Positions 54,018 through 64,000 of a DNA stretch of 64,000 nt are shown here, one piece after another (the stretch's first letter is position 1; the number at the start of each line of letters is the position of its first letter). This DNA is from Adiantum capillus-veneris (taxonomy: Eukaryota > Streptophyta > Polypodiopsida > Polypodiales > Pteridaceae). Made by a program: the position numbers and the translations under genes. The notes beneath the pieces were generated by a model. The model ran no database searches. It was not told where the DNA came from and saw only the letters and a list, made by a program, of their open reading frames with translations. The stretch lies in assembly GCA_014529385.2 (NCBI GenBank), contig CM043953.1, positions 107,142,549 through 107,206,548 on the forward strand, given 5' to 3'.

Positions 54018-56735
54018 TCACCTTGGTTCCACAACCCCATCCAAGTTTGGCATGTATCCAACACTCTCAATCAACCTTGTCAACCTCTCAATCTTAATTG
54101 CGACATCACTTTCCGGCATGCAAGTTTCATCTCCCACAACTAACTCATGCACTTCATCCCCTATCTCAATACAAGCCTTCCCAGGTGTCTTCCAAGCATT
54201 TGCGAATTTCTTTAAGGACTGCATTTTGGACACGTTCTTCGACAAATTTGCATCAGAATAGATGTTTGACATAAACATGAATGCAGAGGGCAGATCATAG
54301 TCAAAGTTGGCAATTTGATCCAAGCAATGACTCCCAACCTCCGCATTATTAAATGTCTTACATGCCGTAAGCACAGACATCCAACCTGCAAGATCGGGTG
54401 AGCTTGGCATGGCCTTCAAAAGCTCTGTTGCTTCCTGCAATTGTCCATGCCTACCAAAAAGATCGATCATACAGTTGATGTTTTGCATGCTCAATACTGA
54501 ACAATCTTCCTCCACTAAAGACTGAAAATACCGATGGCCTTCTTCGAGTTCGCCTAAATGGCTGCAGGCCGTGAGCATCATAGTGTGAATCCGCTCATCT
54601 GGTTTAAGCCCTTGGGATTGCATTTCATGAATGCAATCAAGTGCATCCTGCCATTTTTCATGCTGGGAATAACCAGCAATCAAGGCACACCACGTAAAAG
54701 AGTTTTTATCTAACAGAGAATCAAAAACTCGTCGAGCCTCGCCTAGCTTCCCACATGTGCCATACATGTCAAGAAGAGTGGTCCCAACAACCACATGACC
54801 TTCTATTCCCACTCTGAGGATCAAGTTATGTATAAGCTTGCCAGTTGTTATAGCGCCCATGCTGCCACATGCTTTCAAGACGCTTGAAAATGTTGACTCA
54901 TCCGGATTTATTCCATTCTGCTTCATTTTTCCAAATAACTGCAGTGCAGAGGCACCCTGCCTATGCTGAGTATATCCTGCTATGAGTGCATTCCATGAAA
55001 TTCTATCCAAGCAAACAACATCATCAAAAACCTTCTGTGCCTCCTCTAGGTTCTCACATGTTGAATACATGTCAACAAGGGCATTGCCGATGACAACGTC
55101 AGACTCTAACTTGTTCTTCACAATTTGTTCATGTATTGATCTTCCTTCTTCTAGTGCTTTAATGCTTGTACATGCCTTTAGAACCGACGAAAAAATGAAA
55201 CTGCTTGGTTTAATCCCTTTCTTTTGCATTTTCTCGAACAACAGCAAGGCTGGACGTCCAAATCCGTTTTGTGAGTATCCTGAAATAATAGAACCCCACA
55301 GCACGACATCTTGATTCTTTAAAGTATCAAACACTCTAGAAGCTTCTTGAAGACTCCCACATTTGCAATACATATCAACAACAGCACTACTTACAACCAT
55401 ATCCAGATTTGCTGAGCTTCGGATGACCTGATCATACACCAGCTGACCTTGTGTTATACATTGCACGATACCACAGGCTTTTAAAACAACTGCATATGTT
55501 GCATTGTTGGGCCGTATGGTGCTCTTTTGCATCTTTTGGAAAACCTCAAGAGCAACATCTCCATGGCCATGCTGGGTGTAAGCTGCAATCAACGCACTCC
55601 ACATCACTTCATCTTTCACAAATGCATAGGCAAACACATTGTGAGCCTCATTTAAATTCCCACAATTTGCATACATATCGATGAGAGTGCTCCCAATGGC
55701 TGCATCCTTAAGGTAACCATTCCTGATAACTTGGTCATGAAGAAATCTGCCTTGTTCTATGGCTGTAGAGCTTCCACATGCTTTCAAAGTGCACATAAAC
55801 GTGACCTTATCTGGCTTGATGCCACTTCCAAGCATGTGTTCGTAGAGCTTCAGAGCAGCCTCTCCACGCCCGTGTTGTGCATATCCAGCAATCAATGCCC
55901 CCCAAGACACAATCGTTGGGTTTGAGATTGCATCAAACACGTTCTGAGCCTCTTCCAGACTCCCACTTCTCGCGTACATGTCCATAAGTGTACTTCCAAC
56001 ATGTATGTCAGAATGAAATCCCCTTCGAATGACTTCATCATGCATAAACCTGCCCTCTACAATAGCTGCTTCACTGCCACAAGCTTTCAAAATCGCCAAA
56101 TATGTTACTTTATCTGGACTTTGACTCTCTTGATGCAGATTTTCAAAAAGTTTTAGAGCCAAAGAGCCATGCCCATAGAGTGTGTAACCAGTGATCAATG
56201 CCCCAAACGAGACTACATCACGTGTGCAAAGCATGTCAAACACTTTCTGAGCTTCATCTAAAGAACCCAACTTTGCATACACGTCAATTAAGGTGTTACA
56301 CACATTTTTATCTGAATCATAACCAGTTCGAATAGTCTCTTCATGAAGGATCCTACCTAGCACCACACCTTTGCCATTAACAACACAACCTTTCAAAATC
56401 GTGAGAAAAACACACCGATTTGGTTCAGTGCCCTCCTGGCGCATGCAATGATACAATTTGACTGCTATTTCTTGCTGCTTCAAAGCAACATGGGCAGAAA
56501 TGATAGCTTCCCATGAGAAAACACTAGGATCACTAATGTTGCAGAAGACTAAATTTGCCTCAAACAAGTTTTCGGTGGCTGCAAACAGTCTGACAAGGTG
56601 ATCATTTACAATGTTAATCTCGTTAAACTTGTCATTGATGATGAGTGAGTGTAAGGGCCTGCCAGCTACAAGATCTTTTTTTTTAATGCACTCTTGCAGA
56701 AGGGAGCAAATGCTGTCTTTTGAAGAGGGCATCAA
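54018..56735 (-). CDS. PLS-class pentatricopeptide repeat protein (905 aa), E/E+ type
   Basis: An intronless 905-codon frame starting MMPSSKDSICSLLQECIK. It contains about seven P-L-S triplets (~101 aa each). Anchors are SWEAIISAH, VSFGALITGY, VSWGALIAGY, VMWSALIAAY, VLWGSIISGY, ISWNALIAGY and FTWCALIAGY, each followed by an L block (F..ILKACG) and an S block (DMY...AR.VFD). An E/E+ region (GWMSVLTACKTFNNAE...KTPGKACIEIGDEVHELVVGD) follows at about residues 775-905. There is no DYW deaminase, and the frame ends ...VVEPR. Such proteins usually edit or process organelle RNA. I see no clear transit peptide. It may depend on a DYW partner in trans. Confidence 0.93.
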   Translation of the reverse strand: MMPSSKDSICSLLQECIKKKDLVAGRPLHSLIINDKFNEINIVNDHLVRLFAATENLFEANLVFCNISDPSVFSWEAIISAHVALKQQEIAVKLYHCMRQEGTEPNRCVFLTILKGCVVNGKGVVLGRILHEETIRTGYDSDKNVCNTLIDVYAKLGSLDEAQKVFDMLCTRDVVSFGALITGYTLYGHGSLALKLFENLHQESQSPDKVTYLAILKACGSEAAIVEGRFMHDEVIRRGFHSDIHVGSTLMDMYARSGSLEEAQNVFDAISNPTIVSWGALIAGYAQHGRGEAALKLYEHMLGSGIKPDKVTFMCTLKACGSSTAIEQGRFLHDQVIRNGYLKDAAIGSTLIDMYANCGNLNEAHNVFAYAFVKDEVMWSALIAAYTQHGHGDVALEVFQKMQKSTIRPNNATYAVVLKACGIVQCITQGQLVYDQVIRSSANLDMVVSSAVVDMYCKCGSLQEASRVFDTLKNQDVVLWGSIISGYSQNGFGRPALLLFEKMQKKGIKPSSFIFSSVLKACTSIKALEEGRSIHEQIVKNKLESDVVIGNALVDMYSTCENLEEAQKVFDDVVCLDRISWNALIAGYTQHRQGASALQLFGKMKQNGINPDESTFSSVLKACGSMGAITTGKLIHNLILRVGIEGHVVVGTTLLDMYGTCGKLGEARRVFDSLLDKNSFTWCALIAGYSQHEKWQDALDCIHEMQSQGLKPDERIHTMMLTACSHLGELEEGHRYFQSLVEEDCSVLSMQNINCMIDLFGRHGQLQEATELLKAMPSSPDLAGWMSVLTACKTFNNAEVGSHCLDQIANFDYDLPSAFMFMSNIYSDANLSKNVSKMQSLKKFANAWKTPGKACIEIGDEVHELVVGDETCMPESDVAIKIERLTRLIESVGYMPNLDGVVEPR

Positions 56736-56768
56736 GAGTTATGGGCACGTCCCGGTATACCGCGTGTG

Positions 56769-56796
56769 CTTCTTCTTCTTCTTCTTCTTCTTCTTC
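56769..56796. repeat. (TTC)n microsatellite in PPR 5' flank
   Basis: Nine TTC/CTT units just upstream of the PPR start. A poly-Glu frame across it is not a gene. Confidence 0.95.
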
Positions 56797-58589
56797 ATGC
56801 GGGTCAAAGTTCGTAAGAGCAACACCTCGTCGGGAAAGGAAACACGGAAGCTCCATAAAGGCATGCGCATGGCTCCTGTGCGCAGGAGTGCTGTATACTT
56901 CCCGACGGACGCATGTCTCGGCAATGGGTGCCAAGCTCTCACACAAATTTACAGGCCAAATGTAGTGACCCCCAGGACCTACGAAAAGGCCAAGTAAATT
57001 ATGGGGTAGGGACTGGTCGTGAGCTGATCATCTATATGTATTCTATAAGAGCAGAACGAGTGCTCTTTACATGTGTCAAAAACTACGAGATGAAGGCTAA
57101 AGTCCAAAACGAGAGAATCTTGATAGAGAGAGAGAGAGAGAGGCCTTTGAAGGCAACCGGCCGTACTAGTTCCCAATAATGTGTGCGATCCATGGCAACC
57201 GGCGAGAGCCGGGAGCCATGTTGGCAGCACATATTATGGGAATGGTCACCTCAGAACCATTCCCTCCCATTATAGTCGGGAGGAGGAGGGCCAAGGAAGG
57301 TGACAGTCTGTGCAGTCTGCAATTTTTCTGCTAGCTGATGTGACACTCTCTGGCGTGTTGCAGTTTGTATTTGACAGTCGGAGCAGCCAGGAAATTATAG
57401 CCTCAGAAATTACAGCCGCTAATGTGGCAGACAAGGAGCGCACGAACCTCTAGGAGATTCCGACAACTGATGTGTCAAGCGCTAGCAGCATTCGGATTGC
57501 TGATGTGTCGCCATTTGTGTTCGGTCTGTTTTATTCCTTGGCGTTAGCTGAGTTGGCAACCATCTGGCGGCTGCAGTGCCTCATTCCGCATAGGAAGGGC
57601 CAAGGGATGAAGGGATGAGATCCACTGCCCCCCCCCCCCCCCGCCCCCCCGCCCTGACTGTGATGGGTTGGTTAGCTTAATGGCATTAATTAGTTCCTAA
57701 TGTGAATGGCTTAATTGTTAATGGAGCCCATATGCACTCTAGTGTAGAGCTCTAGAGATAGTATCAGCAATTCATGGAATGGTCAGACCAATAGTGTTAA
57801 TTAATTGCTAATGGAGCCCATATGTAGACTAGTGTAGAACTTTGGACATACTATCTACTATTTTCAATTGTTCAAAACCATGCGAGTTGAGTTCAACTTT
57901 TAAGTCAATGTACTTTAAGTCATGCATGAGGTCGTCATGACTTCTAGAGGCATATAAACTAGATCAATGATTGAGGTTATGGAAGTACTTGTAGTACTTG
58001 CAACTATACAAGTACTACAACCACAAATCGTGAGGAGATGACATGTTATGGTTTTTCCCAGCAGATCGTAGGGACTTCATGGAACCCATCTATGATGTTG
58101 ATGCAGACTTGCTGGTATTTAAGTAAGATGATAGGGGAGGTGTTGTGCTACCGTTGTAACGAGTTCGAGTAGTTTCTTGTCAAGGTTTGTATGCATATCG
58201 ACCAAAGAGTGACTATCTAAGTTTTGTGATAATTACTATTATGTAGATATATTTAACTAAACCAAAAAGATTGTATCCTTCTCTTCTTAATAAGACGGGA
58301 AGAAATTGATATGGCAAACCAGCTCGTGCATGAGAGAATGAAGGGGTTGGGCTCCCACAAAGTTGAAACTTCTCTTCTTTTCATCTTCTCCAAAAGTCCT
58401 CTTGGTATTGCTTCCTACGTTCTTATGGGCGCTAATACCTTAGGCTTGCTTCCAATGCTCTGGCAGTTGTTTCCTTGAGTTCAAGACTCGTATGATAGAT
58501 CTTTGAGTTCTATTGGGATTGTTGTACAATGCTTTTCTTCTTTTGAACAAGCTACATAGTCTCTATGTAACATTTAATGGTCTAGTAAC
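56797..58589. other. Intergenic, PPR upstream
   Basis: No gene is seen. It contains a (GA)9 run (57125-57142), a C-tract (57628-57651), a degenerate direct duplication (57717-57769 and 57809-57862, units starting TAATGGAGCCCATATG) and a perfect 12-bp stem (57989-58000 with 58009-58020, 8-nt loop). Confidence 0.6.
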
Positions 58590-59877
58590 TTGTGTGTAGC
58601 GGAAAATAGCATAGACACAGTGAGCATTTCATTAGAATAGATTCCTAATGAGCATAGCAAGAGTGCTTGGATGGAGAGAGAAACAAAAACATTACACCTA
58701 GTTAGATAGGCATGAACAATACTTCAAAAAAAGAGAGAAATTAAGCTATTAACAACAATTGAGGACCTTACATGGAGCCGATCCCCCCTCCAGAAGGCTT
58801 TGTATTATTGGTTTCCCCCATCAAGGGAGACATTTTACAATACAATACTTTGTGTTCCTTCAATAACTTGTTGGTGCAATGAAGATGGAAGCTTCGAGCA
58901 CCAAGCTCACACTTATAAAACACAACATCTATTCCCTCACGGTCTCAGACCCAAGACCTCACACACCTTCGAAGATGGTGAGAGCTAGCGGGGTATGAGA
59001 GTAGATCGAGAGGAAGGAAGAGTATTCTTATGAGAAAGAAGTATGTCTCTTCACATAATCATTCATAATAGTTTAGCATAGCTTAGTAATTAGCATAGTA
59101 GAGGAGATGAGCATGCATCGGAGCTTGGCTCTTGGTTGGATTTGCATCACAAAGCCAAGAGTTGTTGGTGTAGGCCTCCCTTCTCACAAACTTGTAGTAG
59201 ATGATGAGCTTTCCATTAAATCTTGAGAAGGAGAGAGAGTCTTCTTTTCTTCACACATGAGCTTGTGTGAGTGTGTAAGTGATAATGCCTTGCAAAAATC
59301 AGCCCCCTCTCTCTCTTGGTCGACCCCTCTTGCTAATTGCACTTGTTGGCATCTCATTGGCCCCTGTAAATCTTAGCCAATGACAATTAAAAAGCATAAG
59401 TGATAGCCTTGTGACATGTGTCTCCCTTTCCCCTTTTGTGAGAGCTTTAGGTATTTAATTAATGCAATTAAACTCTCATTGGACCCTTAGTCTTCTGGCC
59501 AATAGGAATCAGGCAAGCCATTGGGCTGTTGAATGCTCATTGGACCCCTTGGGAGACTGTCCAATAGTCCTCTAGGGAGCTTAATTTCTATTGGTTCTTT
59601 TATCAAGTGTTTTTAAATGAATTAAACTAAATGTCCTCTAGCCTAATTGTCATTGGTCCACCTCTATGGCCATCTAATAGGATTTGAATGCACCTTGGGG
59701 GCAACTGGGCTAGGGAGCTGATATGTGTCCCCTATTCCCTTTGTGTAAAGGGAGCTTTCTAGAGTGTGTGTTTGTGTGTGTGTGTGTGTCTCTCTCATCC
59801 CCTACTAAAAGGGGTCGCCCCCTCCAAGATAGGGATGTGGGAAGACTTTTGAGTCTTCCCACAAGCATCCAATTTAC
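58590..59877 (-). repeat. LTR remnant related to gypsy-3 LTR
   Basis: Shares ordered blocks with 23218-24965: GTAGCGGAA...AGCATAG, GGAGCCGATCCCCCCTCC, CAATGAAGATGGAAGCTTC, the GAGAGCTAGCGGGG block and a short GT run. No body is attached on the left, so it looks like a solo LTR. It is cut on the right by copia-3. Confidence 0.7.
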
Positions 59878-60085
59878 TGTTGGGGTGGTAAAGCCCAATG
59901 TGCTGCACCTAAGTGTTGGGCGGTCGGAGATTAACCGGGAACTAACACTGACCATTCATTCTACATAAAAGAATAAGGACTCATAACCCTAACACTATTG
60001 TATTTGGAGTACACCCAAACCTGTGTCTCATGTCTTCTTCTCTCTTCTCTATTGCTACACACAGACACACGCTCTCGCACGTGCA
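59878..60085 (+). repeat. copia-3 5' LTR (~208 bp)
   Basis: Starts TGTTGGGGTGG and ends GTGCA, with a 7-nt gap before the primer site. The 3' LTR lies outside the window, so both edges are tentative. Confidence 0.6.
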
Positions 60086-60092
60086 CTTTAAC

Positions 60093-60104
60093 TGGTATCA
60101 GAGC
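60093..60104 (+). other. copia-3 primer-binding site (tRNA-iMet)
   Basis: TGGTATCAGAGC, the standard site. Confidence 0.92.
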
Positions 60105-61167
60105 TCAGGGATTGGGAGCACCATTGGAGCTCAGCGGGGAAGCAGGTGGAGAAGCAGCAAAAATTGTAACACGTTTTTGCAGATTTGTTTTGGCCTACCA
60201 AAACGTATTCATTCAAGCCGATTCCCCAAAACTTCTTCATTTAAGCCGATTCCCGCATTGTCTGACCGGTTTTTGTCCTCTTTCAGCTTTGCAGAAGAAA
60301 GTTTTTTCAAGATCTTCACCAATTTTAAGATATGTCTCTCAGACTGCCTGTAGGTCGTGAAGTAGAAGATGCAAATTTTTACAGATCTATTTTGACCTGT
60401 AAAAACAGCTTATTTTATGTCCATTCCCGTTGACCCCAATTGTTTTCGCGTGGTCTACAACTTTGCAGAAGGAAGTTTCTGCAAATTTTGCACAGTTGGA
60501 GAGATATTCAGTTCAGACAGCAAGGTGGTCTACCTTCGTCGGTTCTTCTGCGCACAGGTTTTCGTTGCATACTCTTTCTGCAATCTCTGTCACATGCATA
60601 TTTGATGTAAGGTCTTGAGGTTCTATTAAATCAGACAAACCGCCACAGCGGTTATAGAAAACGGTTTCTGTGGTTGATGTAAGATCTTATGTGGTTTATG
60701 TATTGTGATGGAAATATGCAAAGCCTATTGTTGAGGCTCGTGGTAAGGTTTTATTGAGCTGGGGGATTCTCAAATGTGTAGATCCTTTCGATGATACTAG
60801 TTTTGGAGTGAGCCCCCTACATCCCCATAGTTTTGGCACTGACATAGAATGTATGTTTATGTGGTTAGTGCAGTATTGGTGTACATCTGCTGACCTGCCA
60901 TTGTTGGCATTGTTGTCATCTTTATGCATATGCGTTTGATAGTGTTCAGTTGGTCAGAGACACTCTTCTAGAGTTGGAGACACTAACAGTGACAATTCTT
61001 TGAGATTCTATCTTGCCATTTTAGCCACTTTGATCAGCATTTCAGTCATTGTACACATTTGTTTTGGGTTCAGAAGCCAGTTTTGTAGGGGAAAGTCTGC
61101 CGAAATTTTTCAAGTTTTCTATCATCTTCTTTAGTGCAGCGGATCCATCACTTTTGTTCCTTGTTGA
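60105..61167 (+). other. copia-3 leader
   Basis: About 1 kb between the primer site and gag. It is AT-rich, with no convincing ORF. It may hold packaging signals. Confidence 0.6.
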
Positions 61168-63570
61168 GTGATGGATTCATCATCGGAGAACTCTTTGTTC
61201 AACATTGAGATGTTAGATGGCACTAACTTCCCATTTTGGAAGGAACAAATTTACAATGTCTTAGTACAGAAGAAGCAGATCCGGCCGATAAACATGAAGG
61301 GGATAAAGCCTAAGGATATGGATGAGTGTGATTGGCAGGAGTTGGATGAGCTTGCCAGGTCCACCATCATGCTAACTTTGTCAAAGAATGTGTACTTCAA
61401 TGTGAACATGGAAAAGACTAGCTATGAACTGTGGAAGAAGTCATGTGACATGTATGAGAAGCAAAGTGCAGCATCATAGGTTTATTGGCTGAAAAAGTTA
61501 GTTGATTTGAAGATGGATGAGGTCTCACCCATGTGCAACCATCGCAATGAGTCCAACACAATTTTCAGTCAGCTTTCTGCGCAAAGAGTCAATTTTGACA
61601 ATTCAGTCAAAGCAATGTTCTTCCTAGTTACGTTGCCAGAAAGTTGGGATACTTTTCGCACAGCCATAAGTAACTCAGCACCTCCTGATGGTTTAACATG
61701 TGTTGATGTTGAGGGCAGTTTGCTTACTGAAGAGGTTAGCAGGAAGAATCTTGATACTCCTCGTGGTGCTAGCAATGCTCTCATTGTTCGTGGTCGATCA
61801 TAAGAAAAGGGCAAGCAGAATCAGAGAGGAAAATCTCGTAGCAAATCACGTGGCCGAAAAGACATTGAGTGCTATCATTGTCACAAAAAGGGTCATATGG
61901 TGAAAGACTGTCAAAAGTGGAAAAAAGAGAAAGGTAAAGACAAGAAGCCGGAAGAAGGCAGGACTAAGGAAAGCAGTATAAAGATTGAAGAGATCAATGA
62001 TGTTTTTGTTGAAGATTTATATGGAGACATTTATCTCACATCTGCCATGGATTCAGCATTTCTGATTGCCACTCATGACTATGATTTACAAGATTGGGTT
62101 ATTGATGCAGGTCCATCGTTTCATGTGACTCCTCACAGAGAGTGGTTCAGTACATATGATGCAACTCGTAAAATTCATGTTCGTCTTGGCAATGATATTG
62201 CTTGCGACATAGTTGGTATCGGCGATGTGCAGTTGAAATTTCACAATGGTTCTTCATTCATGCTCAAGAATGTGAGACATGTGCCGAAGCTTATCAAAAG
62301 CTTGATTAGTACAGGACAATTGGATGGCGTAGGATATTATTGCACATTTGGTAATAGTTCGTGGAAGACCAAAGGTTCTTTAGTGGTAGCACATGGTTCA
62401 AAGTCTAGGCCTTTGTACATTTTACATGTATCCAATGTTAAAAACCATGTAATTTGTGTAACCGAGCAGCCAAGTGTTTCTTTGTGGCATCGCCGGTTAG
62501 GACATAAGTCTCAAAAGGGAATGAAAATATTGTCTCCTTTTGGTTATGTGTCTGGCTCCAATTTCTCAGACTTTTCAGTTTGTGAGCATTGTCTTTATGG
62601 TAAACAAACACAATCACCACACAAAAGGGGAAGCACTCGAAAAAGTGAGCCATTAGAGTTAGTGCATATTGATGTGTGTGGACCTATGCCTAACGTATCC
62701 ATGGGAGGTTCATTGTACTTTGCTCCATTCATTGATGACTTCTCAAGGAAAGTGTGGGTATACCCTCCCAGGAAGAAGGATGAAGTTCTTTCAAAATTTC
62801 AGAATTTTGTGGTATTAGTGGAGAATCAGTCTGGTAAGAAATTCAAGTGCTTAAGATCAGACAATGGTGGTAAGTATGCCACTAAAGCCTTTCAAAATTT
62901 TTGTGATTCCAAAGGCATCAAAAGAGAGTTGACTGCTCCATATAACCCTCCACAAAATGGTGTTGCTGAGAGGATGAACCGTACCATACAAGAGAAGTTA
63001 CGTAGCATGTTGTCTAATGCAAATTTGCCTAATGGATTTTGGGCGGAAGCGTTAGCAACTGATGTCCATCTTATTAATAGATCTCCTAACAAAGCTTTAG
63101 ATGAGAAGGTATCTGAAGATCTTTGGTCTGGGAAGCCACCTTCTTACAAGCATCTTAGAGTCTTTGGCTGTGAAGCATATTGCCATGTTCCAAAGGAGTT
63201 TCGAAGCAAGTTGGCTCCTAAGTCAAAGAAATGCATATTTCTCGGCTATAGCAATCCTGGCGAGATGGGATTTCGGTTATGGGATCCTGAAGCTAAAAAG
63301 ATAGTTCGTAGCAATGACATATATTTCAATGAAGAAAATATGCATAAGAAGTCTGTGCATACAGTGGAGGTCAGGAGAGTTATCTTCCAAGAAGATGGAA
63401 TTGTCCACAATAGGGCTGAAGTGCCTAATGCCAGACAGCAAGTACAGAATCCTCCTGCAATACAAGATGTTGCTGAGGGACAATCGGCTCAAGCAGTTAT
63501 TAGAAGGTCTACAAGAGTTTCAAGGCCTCCTGATAGATTTACTCCCTCATTGGACTACATTATGTTGACA
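61168..63570 (+). pseudogene. copia-3 gag-protease-integrase
   Basis: A single frame with TAG at 61477 and TAA at 61801. Gag is the UBN2 type (FNIEMLDGTNFPFWKEQI) with a zinc knuckle CYHCHKKGHMVKDC at 61870. The protease box reads DAGPSFH instead of DSGAS. Integrase has a zinc region (HRRLGHKS...CEHCLYGK) and D, D, E (HIDVCGP, RSDNGGKY, NGVAERMN). Near 63570 the frame shifts into RT. Confidence 0.92.
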
Positions 63571-64000
63571 GATTGTGGAGAGCCTCTTGCTATAAGGAAG
63601 CCATGTCAATGGATGACAAGGCGAAGTGGGAGAAACCTATGCAATCAGAAATGGACTGGTTGCATAAGAATCAAACTTGGAAGTTGGTTCGGTTGCCTAA
63701 AGGTAAAAATGCATTACCATGCAAATGGGTGTACAAGCAAAAAATTATACCTCATGATAATAAACCCAAGTACAAGGCACGACTTGTTGCTAAAGGATTT
63801 AAGCAGCAGCAGGGTATTGACTTTGATGAGATCTTTTCTCCGGTTGTCAAGATGACTACTCTGTGGTGTGTACTTGTATTGGATGCTAAAGATGACATGG
63901 AACTTGACCAGATGGATGTCAAGACGGCGTTTTTGCATGGTGATCTTCAAGAAGAAGTTTATATGCAATAGCCAAAAGATTTTGTTGAGAAAGGCAATGA
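63571..64000 (+). pseudogene. copia-3 RT (start)
   Basis: Read in a new frame: KAKWEKPMQSEMDWLHKNQT, then KARLVAKGFKQQQGIDF and MDVKTAFLHGDLQEEVY, ending at a TAG at 63969 where CAG is usual. The catalytic YVDD box would lie beyond the window. Confidence 0.88.

Larger units (their letters stand above)
59878..64000 (+). mobile_element. Ty1/copia-3 retrotransposon, continues beyond window
   Basis: 5' LTR, iMet primer site, leader, gag, protease, integrase and the start of RT. It is a different lineage from copia-1/2, with a different LTR and gag. Two stops in gag, a frameshift in pol and a TAG in RT disable it. Confidence 0.92.

Noticed and set aside
56683-56965. Poly-Glu and poly-Ser ORFs
   Set aside because: They are produced by the (TTC)n repeat upstream of the PPR gene.

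Overview
This is eukaryotic nuclear DNA from a land plant. The evidence is an intronless PLS-class PPR gene, Ty1/copia and chromodomain-bearing Ty3/gypsy retrotransposons primed by initiator-Met tRNA, MULE-type transposon genes with short GT-AG introns, and a plant-style cytosolic HSP70 ending in EEVD. The long run of near-identical P-L-S repeats in the PPR gene and the style of the MULE genes suggest a seed-free plant, perhaps a fern, but that is an inference. Most of the 64 kb is nested mobile elements. Only two ordinary host loci are visible: an HSP70 gene that has been blown apart, and the PPR gene.

Layout. 1-4442: Ty1/copia-1 (+), 5' end outside the window, with most of its reverse transcriptase deleted. 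4443-12324: a decayed MULE-like DNA transposon carrying passenger genes, namely unknown genes, a lysine-rich ORF, an array of hairpin repeats, a histone H3-fold ORF, an Ulp1-like cysteine protease and a ParB-like gene. 12325-24965: Ty3/gypsy-3 (-), whose gag is split by a complete Ty1/copia-2 (17311-22554, 5-bp target duplication CTCTC). 24966-25347: HSP70 promoter (heat-shock element, TATA box) and the first 61 codons. 25348-50789: a 25.4-kb block inside HSP70. It holds Ty3/gypsy-4 (-), which lacks RT and contains a complete 637-bp TRIM element; gypsy-4 sits in the RT of truncated gypsy-5, which shares an LTR with gypsy-6 (-), and gypsy-6 has a second MULE-like transposon (41554-48337) in its other LTR. 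50790-52120: the 3' part of HSP70. 52121-54017: no gene seen. 54018-56735: PPR gene (-). 56736-58589: intergenic. 58590-59877: gypsy-3-type LTR remnant, cut by Ty1/copia-3 (59878 to window end, +).

Order of events, inferred from the nesting. HSP70 was hit near codon 206 by a gypsy-5/6 tandem. Gypsy-4 then entered gypsy-5, and the TRIM entered gypsy-4. A later deletion fused HSP70 codon 61 to the middle of the gypsy-4 3' LTR, leaving templated filler DNA at the joint. Separately, gypsy-3 sits about 20 bp upstream of the heat-shock element. Most retroelement ORFs carry premature stops, several of them C-to-T changes at CAG, CAA or CGA codons.

The most novel signals are: (i) a histone H3-fold ORF next to an Ulp1-like protease in the first MULE-like element; (ii) an extra gene upstream of gag in gypsy-5/6 whose first exon appears to lie inside the 2.7-kb LTR and to splice in frame to a 161-codon exon past the primer-binding site; (iii) ParB-like genes in both MULE-like elements; (iv) hairpin arrays between divergent genes in both elements.
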